Part shown: positions 1-8,458 of the stretch, one piece after another
How the letters are laid out: each line of letters begins with the position of its first letter
Position numbering within the stretch: the first letter of the stretch is position 1
NCBI GenBank assembly: GCA_945870185.1
Contig: CAMBRK010000042.1
Location: 1-36,955, forward strand
Reading direction: 5' to 3'
Length of the DNA stretch: 36,955 bases
Source of the DNA: Aureispira sp. CCB-QB1
Lineage (GTDB): Bacteria > Bacteroidota > Bacteroidia > Chitinophagales > Saprospiraceae
Translations under genes and position numbers: made by a program
The notes under the pieces: generated by a model
What the model saw: only the letters and a program-made list of their open reading frames with translations
Told to the model about the DNA's origin: nothing
Database searches by the model: none

Positions 1-44
1 TTAAAAATAAAAAATAAATTTACTTTCTTATTTGGACTTTAGAC

Positions 45-722
45 TTAAAACGACTTAATACTACCACCTGACCTTCCAGAGTCCAAATTGACACTTTCGG
101 GTTTTCCTTTGTACTTGATGCTACCACCGGAGCTTGCATCGCCTTTTAACTTTTTGATAGCATATAGTTTTATATTGGCACCAGAAGAAACATCAGCTTC
201 AGCAATATTGGCTTTGAGCATGGCAGCATTGATACTAGACCCTGAAGATGCGGAATAGCTTACATTTTGTGTGTTACCTGACAACTCTATGGAAGCTCCT
301 GAAGACGACTTCACTGCCAAAGTTTCGTTTTCTACTTTTAAATTGCAACTAGCACCGCTCGACGTATTGATAGACAAGGCATCTTTGTTTAAAACATCAG
401 CAGAGTACACAGATGAGCCCGCAGCACAGTTGACACTAGACAAAGTACTGTAATAAACATCTACTTTTGCTTTGGTGCTTGAACCGTTCCATTTAGACTT
501 TGTCTTTACTTTAAGTTCATTGTCTACCACTTCTATTAAAAGATCACTTTCACTTCCTTTTAAGATAGTATATTCCGCTTTGGTTGTATTGGATTTTATC
601 AGTGTCACCTGAACATTACCACCTGTACTTAAAGATGTAAAAGGTGGCAAGTTAATGGTTTGTCCAACTAAAACATTAACAACTAAAATCAAGCTACAAG
701 AAAAAAGAAATTTAGAAACCAT
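45..722 (-). CDS. Exported GIN-domain (DUF2807) protein, putative beta-helical adhesin head
   Basis: Predicted exported protein of 225 residues. The ATG at 722 is chosen because it directly precedes a signal peptide (MVSKFLFSCSLILVVNVLVG), whereas the open frame upstream adds an untypical 15-residue stretch. The mature part starts with INLPPFTSL, the usual entry into the GIN domain (DUF2807, 'putative auto-transporter adhesin head GIN'). The second half repeats a short turn motif: SSGASCNL, SSGASIEL, SSGSSIN, SSGANIKL, SSGGSIKY and finally SGGSIKSF. This fits a right-handed beta-helix ladder, as known for the family. Molecular function is unknown in the family; adhesion is only a name-based suggestion. 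No T9SS sorting domain is visible. It lies 67 bases downstream of the E1 gene on the same strand and could be co-transcribed with it. Confidence is high for the family, low for a specific role. Confidence 0.85.
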   Translation of the reverse strand: MVSKFLFSCSLILVVNVLVGQTINLPPFTSLSTGGNVQVTLIKSNTTKAEYTILKGSESDLLIEVVDNELKVKTKSKWNGSSTKAKVDVYYSTLSSVNCAAGSSVYSADVLNKDALSINTSSGASCNLKVENETLAVKSSSGASIELSGNTQNVSYSASSGSSINAAMLKANIAEADVSSGANIKLYAIKKLKGDASSGGSIKYKGKPESVNLDSGRSGGSIKSF

Positions 723-789
723 TGGATAAAATTTAAAGTTAATAATGAACTGATAGAACAAGGACACTTGAATTTTTGCATAGTTGCAT

Positions 790-2832
790 TTAATAATCTA
801 AAATTCTTCTAACCATTACTCCTAATTTTTGGGCATTAAGAAGCATGGTTTTTTCGAGAACTTCATTCAGAGGTATGGCAGGCATATTTTCTGATCCAAT
901 TGTAACTACTGGAGCGTCTAGATATTCAAAACAAAACTCCTGAATTCTTGCTGCAACACTTTGGGCAAAAGAATTATTGACAGGTTCTTCGGTAACGACA
1001 ATAATTTTGTGGTATTCCTTAGCTTTTGCAAAAATCATCTGTTCATCTAAGGGATATAACGTTCTTAAATCCAGGATCCCTACCTTATCCTTAAGTTCTT
1101 GATCTAAATTGAGAGCCCAATGTACACCCATGCCGTAGGTTACTATAAGAATTCTGTTTTCCTGAGCAGCAATGACGGATTCTTGTACCATTTCTGCCTT
1201 GCCAAGAGGCAGTATATAATCTTTATCGGGTACAGGACATTTTGCGTAGTCAGTACCGGGTACTTTGCTCCAGTATAGTCCTTTATGTTCGAGGATAACT
1301 ACTGGATTTGGATCATAGTAGGCCGCTTTGATTAATCCTTTGAGATCGGCACCATTGCTAGGATATACGATTTTAATTCCTCGGATATTGGTTAGAACCG
1401 ACTCTACGCTGGAACTATGATATGGCCCGCCACTTCCATAGGCGCCTATGGGAACCCTAAGTATCATACTTACCGGCCATTTTCCATTGGATAGGTAGCA
1501 GCTACGGCTAACCTCCGAAAAAAGCTGATTGAGACCCGGCCAGATGTAGTCAGCAAACTGTACCTCTACTATGGGTTTAAGGCCACAAGCAGACAAACCT
1601 ACCGTACTTCCTACTATAAATGCTTCTTGTATTGCGGTGTTAAAAACCCTATCATCACCATAACGCTGGGCTAAAGTAGCCGCTTCCCGAAATACACCAC
1701 CTAATCTTCTGCCTACATCCTGACCATAAAGAAGGCACTCTTTGTGATCTTCCATAAGTTCTTGTATGGCGATCAACGCGCAATCTACCATTACTTTTTC
1801 TTCGGCACCATCTGGTTTTTTTGCGCCTTTTTCTTCAGTAATATCTGTAGGAGCAAAATCGTGGGTAAACAAATCAGCAGGAGATGGATACTCTGCCATT
1901 TGAGCTTTTTGCAAATCATTCTGAACTTGGACCAAAACTTGTTTTTCTATCTCATCCAGCTCAGATGGTTTAAATCCTTGAGCGATAAGGCTGTTTTTTA
2001 GCTTGATGTATGGATCCTGAGCCTGATGTTCTTCTAAATCGTGTCTATACCATTCTTTTCTGACGCCGGAGGTATGATGATTGAGTAGTGGAACTTTAGC
2101 ATGAAGTAGAAACGGGCGCCTTTCTTTTCTTATGGTATTGATGATATAATGGACAGTTTCATAACTAGATTCAAAATCACTACCATCTATTGAGATGGCT
2201 TCGATGCCTGGAAAACCTTTAGCATATTCAAATGCATTCATGGCACGGGTTTCTTCAGCAGTGGCAGAGATGTCCCACCCATTATCTTGGACTAAATATA
2301 GAATTGGAAGTTGTTTAAGGGCTGCCATTTGGAAAGCTTCTGCTACTTCTCCCTCAGTCACTGACGCATCGCCCAAAGAACAGACTGTCAAGGCACCGAT
2401 ATCAGAGCTCAAATTCAACTTTTCCTTATATTGTATACCCATAGCTACTCCGGTAGCAGGTATGGCTTGCATACCCGTTGCTGAAGATTGGTGTGGGATT
2501 TTGGGTTTATCATCATCTTTTAGACTTGGGTGACAGTAATAGGTCCTACCTCCTGAAAAAGGGTCTTCTTTTTTGGCCAATAATTGGAGCATAAGATCAT
2601 ATGGCTGCATCCCGATAGCGAGCAACATAGCATCATCTCTGTAATATGGTGAGAAAAAGTCTACTGGAGTGAGATGCATCCCGATAGCAATTTGAATAGC
2701 CTCGTGCCCGCGAGACGTTGCATGCACATATTTGGACACTATTTTGAATTGCTCATCATACACAGCAGTCATAGACTTTGCGGTACAAAGCAACTGAAAT
2801 GCTTTGGTTAAGGTTTCGATATTAGGTTTCAT
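790..2832 (-). CDS. Fused 2-oxoacid dehydrogenase E1 component, alpha and beta subunits in one chain
   Basis: Thiamine-diphosphate-dependent E1, probably of a branched-chain 2-oxoacid (2-oxoisovalerate) or pyruvate-type dehydrogenase complex, with alpha and beta subunits fused in 680 residues. The alpha half has the ThDP motif GDASVTEGE followed by QDNGWDIS. A linker rich in Glu, Lys and Asp around residues 325-350 (EEKGAKKPDGAEEK) leads into the beta half, with LYGQDVGRRLGGVFR, FNTAIQEAFIVG and VEVQFADYIWPG. This fusion is common in Bacteroidota. The open frame extends to a TTG at 2913, but the ATG at 2832 starts MKPNIETLTKAFQLL, and a TAnnTTTG promoter box sits just upstream of it, inside the longer frame, so the longer start is rejected. 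No E2 or E3 gene is adjacent. Substrate specificity cannot be decided from sequence alone. Confidence 0.92.
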   Translation of the reverse strand: MKPNIETLTKAFQLLCTAKSMTAVYDEQFKIVSKYVHATSRGHEAIQIAIGMHLTPVDFFSPYYRDDAMLLAIGMQPYDLMLQLLAKKEDPFSGGRTYYCHPSLKDDDKPKIPHQSSATGMQAIPATGVAMGIQYKEKLNLSSDIGALTVCSLGDASVTEGEVAEAFQMAALKQLPILYLVQDNGWDISATAEETRAMNAFEYAKGFPGIEAISIDGSDFESSYETVHYIINTIRKERRPFLLHAKVPLLNHHTSGVRKEWYRHDLEEHQAQDPYIKLKNSLIAQGFKPSELDEIEKQVLVQVQNDLQKAQMAEYPSPADLFTHDFAPTDITEEKGAKKPDGAEEKVMVDCALIAIQELMEDHKECLLYGQDVGRRLGGVFREAATLAQRYGDDRVFNTAIQEAFIVGSTVGLSACGLKPIVEVQFADYIWPGLNQLFSEVSRSCYLSNGKWPVSMILRVPIGAYGSGGPYHSSSVESVLTNIRGIKIVYPSNGADLKGLIKAAYYDPNPVVILEHKGLYWSKVPGTDYAKCPVPDKDYILPLGKAEMVQESVIAAQENRILIVTYGMGVHWALNLDQELKDKVGILDLRTLYPLDEQMIFAKAKEYHKIIVVTEEPVNNSFAQSVAARIQEFCFEYLDAPVVTIGSENMPAIPLNEVLEKTMLLNAQKLGVMVRRILDY

Positions 2833-2836
2833 GTTG

Positions 2837-2844
2837 CAAAAATA
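2837..2844 (-). promoter_or_regulatory. Bacteroidota -7 box (TATTTTTG) abutting the E1 start codon
   Basis: On the minus strand TATTTTTG matches the Bacteroidota -7 consensus TAnnTTTG. Only four bases (CAAC) separate it from the ATG at 2832, so the predicted transcript would have a leader of about zero to two bases. No clear -33 TTTG was identified. Confidence 0.5.
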
Positions 2845-2909
2845 GAAATCCTGTAGGTCTTTTGATAGTTTTATTTCACAAAAATTAGACAGATAAAGTT
2901 TAGCCGGAA

Positions 2910-3413
2910 TCAAATCTCTGGAATTTTTTCTTCTAATGCTTCTTGAAAAAAGTAATGTATGGCATAGGTTTGTGCAGCACCTAGTTTTTGACCTAGTTGC
3001 GATGCGATATACATACTCAGCGCCAAAAATAATAGGACAGGAATTATATACAAGATTTTACTTTCTTCACCCAAAGCTCTCTGAGAAAAACCAATGATCG
3101 ATATGAACGTTGTTAATACACCAATGGCCAGATAAATTATAGTAAAAAGAGTCCAAACATTGGGCATAGGACCATATACGCCTACAAGTCTAGTCGAAGA
3201 GTCTTCTGGCTCTCGATACATTATTACATTCAACTGAGGTGACCAATAATGTCTTTGAGCTTTATTGACTCGTATAGTGATATGATCATGCATCGCCTGA
3301 CCGTGAAGGTCGTGAGTGTTGTTTAGTAATCTCATTTTAACAAGACAGATGATTTCTTCCATGGTTTTTGGTGTCGTCGTCTCAAACTTAGGCCTAACAC
3401 GAAAACTAGACAT
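2910..3413 (-). CDS. Hypothetical membrane protein with two C-terminal transmembrane helices
   Basis: A 167-residue protein I do not recognise. The N-terminal 85 or so residues are soluble, with HDHITIRVNKAQRHYWSP and a predicted strand LNVIMYREPED. Two hydrophobic helices follow, at roughly residues 88-110 (WTLFTIIYLAIGVL) and 121-143 (ILYIIPVLLFLALSMYIA). A short charged tail ends EEALEEKIPEI-like. There is no signal peptide, so the N-terminal domain probably faces the cytoplasm. The ATG at 3413 is the only reasonable start. The gene ends 77 bases before the E1 ATG on the same strand, but the E1 gene has its own promoter box in the gap, so co-transcription is possible but not required. The function is not inferred. 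Confidence 0.65.
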   Translation of the reverse strand: MSSFRVRPKFETTTPKTMEEIICLVKMRLLNNTHDLHGQAMHDHITIRVNKAQRHYWSPQLNVIMYREPEDSSTRLVGVYGPMPNVWTLFTIIYLAIGVLTTFISIIGFSQRALGEESKILYIIPVLLFLALSMYIASQLGQKLGAAQTYAIHYFFQEALEEKIPEI

Positions 3414-3566
3414 AAAAAAACATTTTGTAGCCGCTAATGTAAGCCAATAATTATAGAAGTATTAGTCTCTTATGGATGATATTAGTCATACTTATAAAAT
3501 AAGTCTAAAATTTAAACAAATCAATACAAAACGTCCTAAATTAAACTTAATAAGGCATCAAACCGA

Positions 3567-4652
3567 TTAAAATGCATCGTTTACGGTGAGGTAAAATGCA
3601 TTTCCTTCTGAAGGAGTCAATCCATAGTCAAGTCTCAGTCTTACTCTGTCTTTTTTATTTAGTATATATCTTAATCCTGCCCCGTAAGAAATTTTGTAAG
3701 GATTTGAGAAAAGATCATCATATTGCGATGCTACAGTTCCCGTAGAAAGAAACGTAACACCATTCAAGCGTTTGTATATAGGAAAGCGGTACTCGGATTG
3801 GAAAACAAGCATATTTTTGTCCAAAAAACGCCTATCTTGGTATCCTCTCATCACTCTAGGACTACCAAAAAAAATAAGATCGTAAAAGATCGGGTTTCCA
3901 ATATTGTGAGAATTGATGACTTGTAAGGCTATAGTGTGATCTTTTGCTAAGCGGGTATATTTTGCAAAATCTAAGGAAAACCGTCTATAACAAAAATCAC
4001 TACCAACCCAACGATCATTTATAAAGACTTCTGCATCTAAGTAAAACCCCTTTGTAGGGTTGTAAATAAAATCACGCTTATCCCATTGACATAAAAATCC
4101 CAAACCTGAAATATTTCCTCCATTCTGACCCGTATAATTGCCCGAAGATAAAAGTGGCCCAGACTCTGTGATTTTCATACGATCATATCGTAATCGTATT
4201 CCTGTAAAAAAGGATTTATATCTTCGTAAGACATCTAATCTAATGCGAGGGTATTTAGCAAAGAAAAACTCTTTATCTGACTCTAAGGAATGAATACCAG
4301 TACCATAAAATTTGTATAAATACTCGAAATAATTTAGGTCTCCTTTAAACTTCCAAGTATTATCATGTAGGTACAATTCAAAAGGAAAAGTAACCAGTAC
4401 CTGTTTATTCTGTGTATAAGAAACAGCAAACTGAAACTGTGAAGGGTTTGTGTTTTTGGATTCGCCTTTAAACCTAAAAGTATAAAGTCCTGCACCACCA
4501 AAACCCCATCTTGTTTCAGGGAGATAGAAAACAACAGGATAGGCGAGTAATTGATTTTTAGTTTTTGTGCTATCTTGTTTCGTTGAAGTAGAAGCAAAAA
4601 TTTCATGAATATTTACCACAAATACAAAAAAACATATTAGATAAAATTTCAT
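3567..4652 (-). CDS. BamA/TamA-like outer-membrane beta-barrel protein (Omp85, surface antigen D15 domain)
   Basis: 361 residues from the ATG at 4652, which opens a signal peptide (MKFYLICFFVFVVNIHEIFA). An in-frame TTG at 4682 is rejected because it adds ten residues in front of the signal. The mature protein begins with YPVVFYLPETRWGFGGAG, typical of the short POTRA-less BamA/TamA family of Bacteroidota. Alternating aromatic/hydrophobic strands follow, with YNPTKGFYLDAEVF, the barrel motif RGYQDRRFLD (the conserved R-G-Y/F of Omp85 strand/loop 6) and a final SYGAGLRYILNKKDRVRLRLDYG. It ends with NDAF, and the terminal Phe is usual for barrel insertion. No POTRA domains are visible, so a general BamA assembly role is unlikely; family members are often annotated only as BamA/TamA-family outer-membrane proteins. 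The rpsT terminator separates it from rpsT. Its own promoter was not identified. Confidence 0.85.
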   Translation of the reverse strand: MKFYLICFFVFVVNIHEIFASTSTKQDSTKTKNQLLAYPVVFYLPETRWGFGGAGLYTFRFKGESKNTNPSQFQFAVSYTQNKQVLVTFPFELYLHDNTWKFKGDLNYFEYLYKFYGTGIHSLESDKEFFFAKYPRIRLDVLRRYKSFFTGIRLRYDRMKITESGPLLSSGNYTGQNGGNISGLGFLCQWDKRDFIYNPTKGFYLDAEVFINDRWVGSDFCYRRFSLDFAKYTRLAKDHTIALQVINSHNIGNPIFYDLIFFGSPRVMRGYQDRRFLDKNMLVFQSEYRFPIYKRLNGVTFLSTGTVASQYDDLFSNPYKISYGAGLRYILNKKDRVRLRLDYGLTPSEGNAFYLTVNDAF

Positions 4653-4663
4653 ATGGATTACAA

Positions 4664-4698
4664 CTAAAAAAGGTGAGTACAAATTTATGTACTCACCT
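4664..4698 (-). terminator. Rho-independent terminator of rpsT
   Basis: The perfect 10-bp inverted repeat AGGTGAGTAC / GTACTCACCT (4671-4680 and 4689-4698) has an 8-base loop. On the minus strand it is followed by a run of T (4666-4671). It lies 33 bases after the rpsT stop and 12 bases before the next minus-strand ATG (4652), so it separates the two genes. Confidence 0.9.
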
Positions 4699-4731
4699 TG
4701 GTATTATCTAATTAAACAGGTTTAAATAATT

Positions 4732-4983
4732 TTAAAGACTGTTTACGTATTTAGTCAACTTTGATTTAAGGTTAGAAGCCTTATTTTTATGCCAAGTATT
4801 TTTCTTAGCTAATCTGTCCACCATGGAGATTACTTTAATCAAAAAAACCTCAGCATCTTTTTTATCTGTCATACCTCTTAGCTTAGCGATAGATGTCCTA
4901 GCAGTTTTTTTGTAATATCTATTACGAAGTCTGATTTTAATATCTTGTCTTATTCTCTTTTTTGAAGACTTATGTTGTGCCAT
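4732..4983 (-). CDS. rpsT: 30S ribosomal protein S20
   Basis: An 83-residue, very basic protein beginning MAQHKSSKKRIRQDIKIRLRN, the standard opening of S20. It continues with a helical hairpin containing KLRGMTDKKDAEVFLIKVISMVDRLAKKNTWHKNK-type sequence and ends KSKLTKYVNSL. S20 binds 16S rRNA in the body of the small subunit. The frame is open 44 codons upstream, but the ATG at 4983 is the family start and the promoter box at 5022-5029 lies inside the upstream extension. The gene is monocistronic, with its own promoter and a strong terminator, and is divergent from sucA. Confidence 0.97.
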   Translation of the reverse strand: MAQHKSSKKRIRQDIKIRLRNRYYKKTARTSIAKLRGMTDKKDAEVFLIKVISMVDRLAKKNTWHKNKASNLKSKLTKYVNSL

Positions 4984-5021
4984 AAACTTATGTTTTAAAT
5001 TTTCATTTTTTAAATGGACCG

Positions 5022-5029
5022 CAAAATTA
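5022..5029 (-). promoter_or_regulatory. -7 promoter box (TAATTTTG) for rpsT
   Basis: The minus strand reads TATAATTTTGCGG, containing TAATTTTG, an exact TAnnTTTG match. The predicted transcription start is about 35 bases before the rpsT ATG. A clear -33 TTTG was not found. Confidence 0.6.
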
Positions 5030-5165
5030 TATTTTTTATCGGAAACTAAAAAATAATATGAGTTAAAATTTGTAAATATTTCATTTTCAAAACAATTTTG
5101 CACGATTTTTGTCAATAAAATCTTAAATATAATCGTTTTACAATACGTTTTAGATTATTTTTTAA

Positions 5166-5173
5166 TAATTTTG
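5166..5173 (+). promoter_or_regulatory. -7 promoter box (TAATTTTG) for sucA
   Basis: TAATTTTG matches TAnnTTTG. The predicted start near 5177 would give a leader of about 80 bases to the sucA ATG. The -33 element is not obvious. It forms a divergent pair with the rpsT promoter. Confidence 0.45.
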
Positions 5174-5258
5174 AACCTTGCAATACATGTTACAAATCTG
5201 ATTATTCAGGTTTTCTTAAATAATTTATATCACCTTAAGTAAATACAACCATTTCAAT

Positions 5259-7991
5259 ATGAAGGATTATTCATATGTTTTTAATGCACATCCTGCTTAT
5301 ATAGAATCCATTTACAAAAACTATCAACAAGATCCCACATCGGTAGAGGAAGGTTGGAGAGTGTTTTTTAATGGTTTTGAATTTAGTGCTAACGGGCACG
5401 GTGTAACAGATGCAGATGGTCAGTCAACAGATAAAAAGCTGTCCCCAAAAGAATTTGGAGTCATGTCTATCATTCACGGATTTAGGAGCAGAGGCCACCT
5501 ATTATCTACCACCAATCCAATCAAGGAACGTAAAAATCGCCAACCACATTTAGATTTAGCGGATTACGCTCTTGAAGAAACAGATTTATCTAAAGTCTTT
5601 TTGGCTGGGGAGGAAATTGGGCTAAAAAATGCTACACTTTTTCAAATACTAGAAAAACTGAAACAAATGTACAGTGGAAATATGGGCATAGAGTATGCAC
5701 ATATTGAAAATCGAGAAAAGAGAATGTGGCTTAGAGATAAAATCGAGAACAGAGTTTTTGATGACAGTTACGGTTTGTCCAAAGTAAAAAAGGATCGAAT
5801 TCTTGAAAAGTTAAATGGAGCTGTAATTTTCGAAAAGTTTCTTCACACGAAATATGTGGGACAGAAAAGGTTTTCGCTCGAAGGAGGTGAGACTACCATT
5901 GCCGCATTAGACGCCATTATCAATAGGGCTTCAGACGATAGAGTTGAAGAAGTAGTCATGGCTATGGCGCATAGAGGTCGTCTTAATGTATTGGCCAATA
6001 CTTTGGGTAAAACCTACGACCAAATCTTTAATGAATTCGAGGGAACAGCGATTTTGGACCAGAGTTTCGGGGATGGTGATGTCAAGTACCACCTAGGCTT
6101 TTCGTCACAAATACAGATGGCCAATGGCAAAACTATGCATCTGAAACTAGCGCCCAACCCTTCCCACCTCGAAGCTGTAAACCCTGTAATGGAGGGTTTC
6201 ACAAGAGCTAAAGCAGATGTGCTGTACGAAGGTGATTTTGATAGAATATTGCCGATATTGATCCATGGCGATAGTGCGGTTGTGGGTCAAGGTATTGTTT
6301 ATGAGACCACACAGATGAGCCAGCTTGATGGATATTATACTGGCGGTACCATACATTTTGTGATCAATAATCAGATAGGATTCACTACGGATTATGATGA
6401 TGCCAGATCATCTACTTACTGTACAGCGGCAGCTGGTTTGGTGCAAGCGCCTGTATTTCATGTCAATGGTGATGATCCGGAAGCAGTAGTTTTTGCCGCA
6501 GAATTGGCAGTAGAGTACCGTCAAAAGTTCAACAATGACGTATTTATTGATATGGTTTGTTATAGAAGGCATGGTCACAACGAAGGTGATGATCCTAAAT
6601 TTACACAGCCACAGATGTATGAAATCATCGATAAACATAAGAATCCAAGAGAAATCTATTTGGCAAAACTGATCCAAAGAGGAGACGTAGACCAGAGCAA
6701 AGGTGAAGAATTGGAAACAAAGTTTTGGGCTGAGTTGCAGGACCGTCTTGATATGGTCAAGCAAAATATACTTCCATACTTATATCAAGAACCGGAAAAA
6801 CAATGGAGAGCACTCAAAAAGACCATTGATGTGAAAGATATGGTCACTCCAGAAACAGGTATATCAAAAAAAGATGCTGATAAAATATTGGTCCATCTCA
6901 TGCAAACTCCAGCAGATTTTAGTCCAAACTCTAAAGTCAAAAGATTACAAAAATCAAAACAAGAGCTCATAGATAAGGGTCTTGTAGATTGGTCATTTGG
7001 GGAGTTGATGGCTTATGGATCGATCATGCTCGAAGGTAAAAATGTACGTATGAGCGGTCAGGATGTAAAGAGAGGAACATTCTCTCATCGTCATGCTGTT
7101 TTCTTTGACGAGAAGACCAACCAACAATACAATAGGCTCAATACACTCGATGGAGTCACCGGAAAGTATCTGATATATAATTCACTATTGTCAGAGTTTG
7201 CGGTATTGGGATTTGAATATGGTTATTCACAGGCATCCCCTGACCATTTGGCTATTTGGGAAGCTCAGTTTGGTGATTTTTACAATGGAGCGCAGACTAT
7301 TGTAGACCAATTTATCAGTGCAGGAGAGAGCAAATGGCAACGTATGAGTGGATTGGTTATGTTGCTTCCACATGGTATGGAAGGACAAGGCCCTGAGCAC
7401 TCCAGCGCAAGATTGGAAAGATTCCTGATCATGTGTGCCAATTTTAATATGATCGTGTGCAATGTCACCACTCCAGCCAACTTCTTCCATATGATCAGAA
7501 GACAATTGGCCACGCCGTACAGAAAACCATTGGTACACATGTCACCTAAATCTATGCTGAGACATCCTGAGTGCGTCAGTTCCATCAGCGAACTTACGGG
7601 AAAGTCCAAGTTTATGGAAGTCATTCCTGATACTGATGTTAAAAAAGCCAAAAGAGTACTTTTCTGTACAGGTAAAGTATACTACGAACTCAATGAATAC
7701 AGAAAGGCCAATAACATCAAAGATGTAGCCATCGTAAGGGTAGAACAATTGTACCCGTTGCCTGAGGCAGAAATCAGAAATATAATGAAACAGTATGGCA
7801 AAGCAGAAGTATTCTGGGTACAGGAGGAATCCGCCAATATGGGAGCTTGGCCATATTTGATCAACTATTTCAGAAGAGATAATATAGAGTGTATTTCGCG
7901 TAAAGCAAGTGCATCGCCGGCTACCGGATTTAAGAAAATCCACGATCAACAGCAAGATGAGCTTATAAAAACAGCTTTCGGTGTTGTCTAA
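5259..7991 (+). CDS. sucA: 2-oxoglutarate dehydrogenase E1 component
   Basis: A 910-residue, full-length E1 of the 2-oxoglutarate dehydrogenase complex, catalysing ThDP-dependent decarboxylation of 2-oxoglutarate in the TCA cycle. The N-terminus SYVFNAHPAYIESIYKNYQQ, with a W-R-V-F-F motif shortly after, is the E2-binding segment typical of OdhA/SucA. The core has MAHRGRLNVLANTLGK, HLGFSSQ, NPSHLEAVNPVMEG, the ThDP/Mg motif HVNGDDPEAV with NNDVFIDMVCYRRHGHNEGDDP, and a transketolase-like domain with LEGKNVRMSGQDVKRGTFSHRH and LPHGMEGQGPEHSSARLERF. The end is QDELIKTAFGVV. sucB usually follows sucA; here it does not, and the next gene is a small membrane protein that overlaps the stop by 11 bases. 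The ATG at 5259 is well supported by the conserved N-terminus. Confidence 0.97.
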   Translation: MKDYSYVFNAHPAYIESIYKNYQQDPTSVEEGWRVFFNGFEFSANGHGVTDADGQSTDKKLSPKEFGVMSIIHGFRSRGHLLSTTNPIKERKNRQPHLDLADYALEETDLSKVFLAGEEIGLKNATLFQILEKLKQMYSGNMGIEYAHIENREKRMWLRDKIENRVFDDSYGLSKVKKDRILEKLNGAVIFEKFLHTKYVGQKRFSLEGGETTIAALDAIINRASDDRVEEVVMAMAHRGRLNVLANTLGKTYDQIFNEFEGTAILDQSFGDGDVKYHLGFSSQIQMANGKTMHLKLAPNPSHLEAVNPVMEGFTRAKADVLYEGDFDRILPILIHGDSAVVGQGIVYETTQMSQLDGYYTGGTIHFVINNQIGFTTDYDDARSSTYCTAAAGLVQAPVFHVNGDDPEAVVFAAELAVEYRQKFNNDVFIDMVCYRRHGHNEGDDPKFTQPQMYEIIDKHKNPREIYLAKLIQRGDVDQSKGEELETKFWAELQDRLDMVKQNILPYLYQEPEKQWRALKKTIDVKDMVTPETGISKKDADKILVHLMQTPADFSPNSKVKRLQKSKQELIDKGLVDWSFGELMAYGSIMLEGKNVRMSGQDVKRGTFSHRHAVFFDEKTNQQYNRLNTLDGVTGKYLIYNSLLSEFAVLGFEYGYSQASPDHLAIWEAQFGDFYNGAQTIVDQFISAGESKWQRMSGLVMLLPHGMEGQGPEHSSARLERFLIMCANFNMIVCNVTTPANFFHMIRRQLATPYRKPLVHMSPKSMLRHPECVSSISELTGKSKFMEVIPDTDVKKAKRVLFCTGKVYYELNEYRKANNIKDVAIVRVEQLYPLPEAEIRNIMKQYGKAEVFWVQEESANMGAWPYLINYFRRDNIECISRKASASPATGFKKIHDQQQDELIKTAFGVV

Positions 7992-8220
7992 GATCAACAA
8001 CATAAGCAAAACACTGATCATATCAGGCTTGGCATTATCCGCAGTAAATGGATTTACTCTGGATAATGACTGGCTTGATATGGCAGGTTTGTCTTTGGCT
8101 ATGATTGGGATCGTTTTATCCAAAAAAGACTATGCAGACAGTGGAGGTTATGGCATATATCAGTACTATACCTTATTGGGATTATTTGTTTTGATGGTAT
8201 TTTTATTTTGGTTTATGTAG
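7981..8220 (+). CDS. Small hydrophobic membrane protein overlapping the sucA stop
   Basis: 79 residues with three hydrophobic segments: about 11-25 (TLIISGLALSAVNGF), 31-46 (WLDMAGLSLAMIGIVL) and 62-79 (YYTLLGLFVLMVFLFWFM). A charged patch SKKDYADSGG sits between the second and third. The start is GTG at 7981 or TTG at 7984, both inside the last codons of sucA in another frame, which suggests translational coupling. There is no ATG in a suitable position. I do not recognise the family. The continuous open frame, the membrane-protein composition and the position argue that it is real. It ends at the last residue of its third helix. Confidence 0.6.
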   Translation: MLSKINNISKTLIISGLALSAVNGFTLDNDWLDMAGLSLAMIGIVLSKKDYADSGGYGIYQYYTLLGLFVLMVFLFWFM

Positions 8221-8313
8221 ATGAGTATTGATTAAATTATCATAGACAATACAGTCATTACCCAATATTGCAAATTGAAAAATATTAAATTTTAGATATT
8301 TTTGCCTAAAATC

Positions 8314-8344
8314 TTGAATGTTTCTGTATTTTATACTAATTTTG
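8314..8344 (+). promoter_or_regulatory. Promoter for the PKD-repeat protein (TAATTTTG box at 8337-8344)
   Basis: TAATTTTG at 8337-8344 fits TAnnTTTG. A weak -33-like TTG lies at 8314-8316 with a 20-base spacer. The predicted leader to the ATG at 8459 is about 110 bases. Confidence 0.45.
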
Positions 8345-8458
8345 TGATAAATAAAGATATTTAACGTCAAATTGTAGCTTTTATTAGTGTTCTTCATTTT
8401 GAAAACTCTTGCTTTATCATATTTAAAATTGGTATTTTTACAAAATAAATTTAAGTTT

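Noticed and set aside
2833-2913. Longer N-terminus for the fused E1 starting at TTG 2913
   Set aside because: It would overlap the upstream gene's stop, uses TTG, adds residues not typical of E1 alpha, and spans a promoter box.
7227-8123. Long antisense frames over the end of sucA
   Set aside because: Shadow frames of conserved sucA; translations lack domain features.
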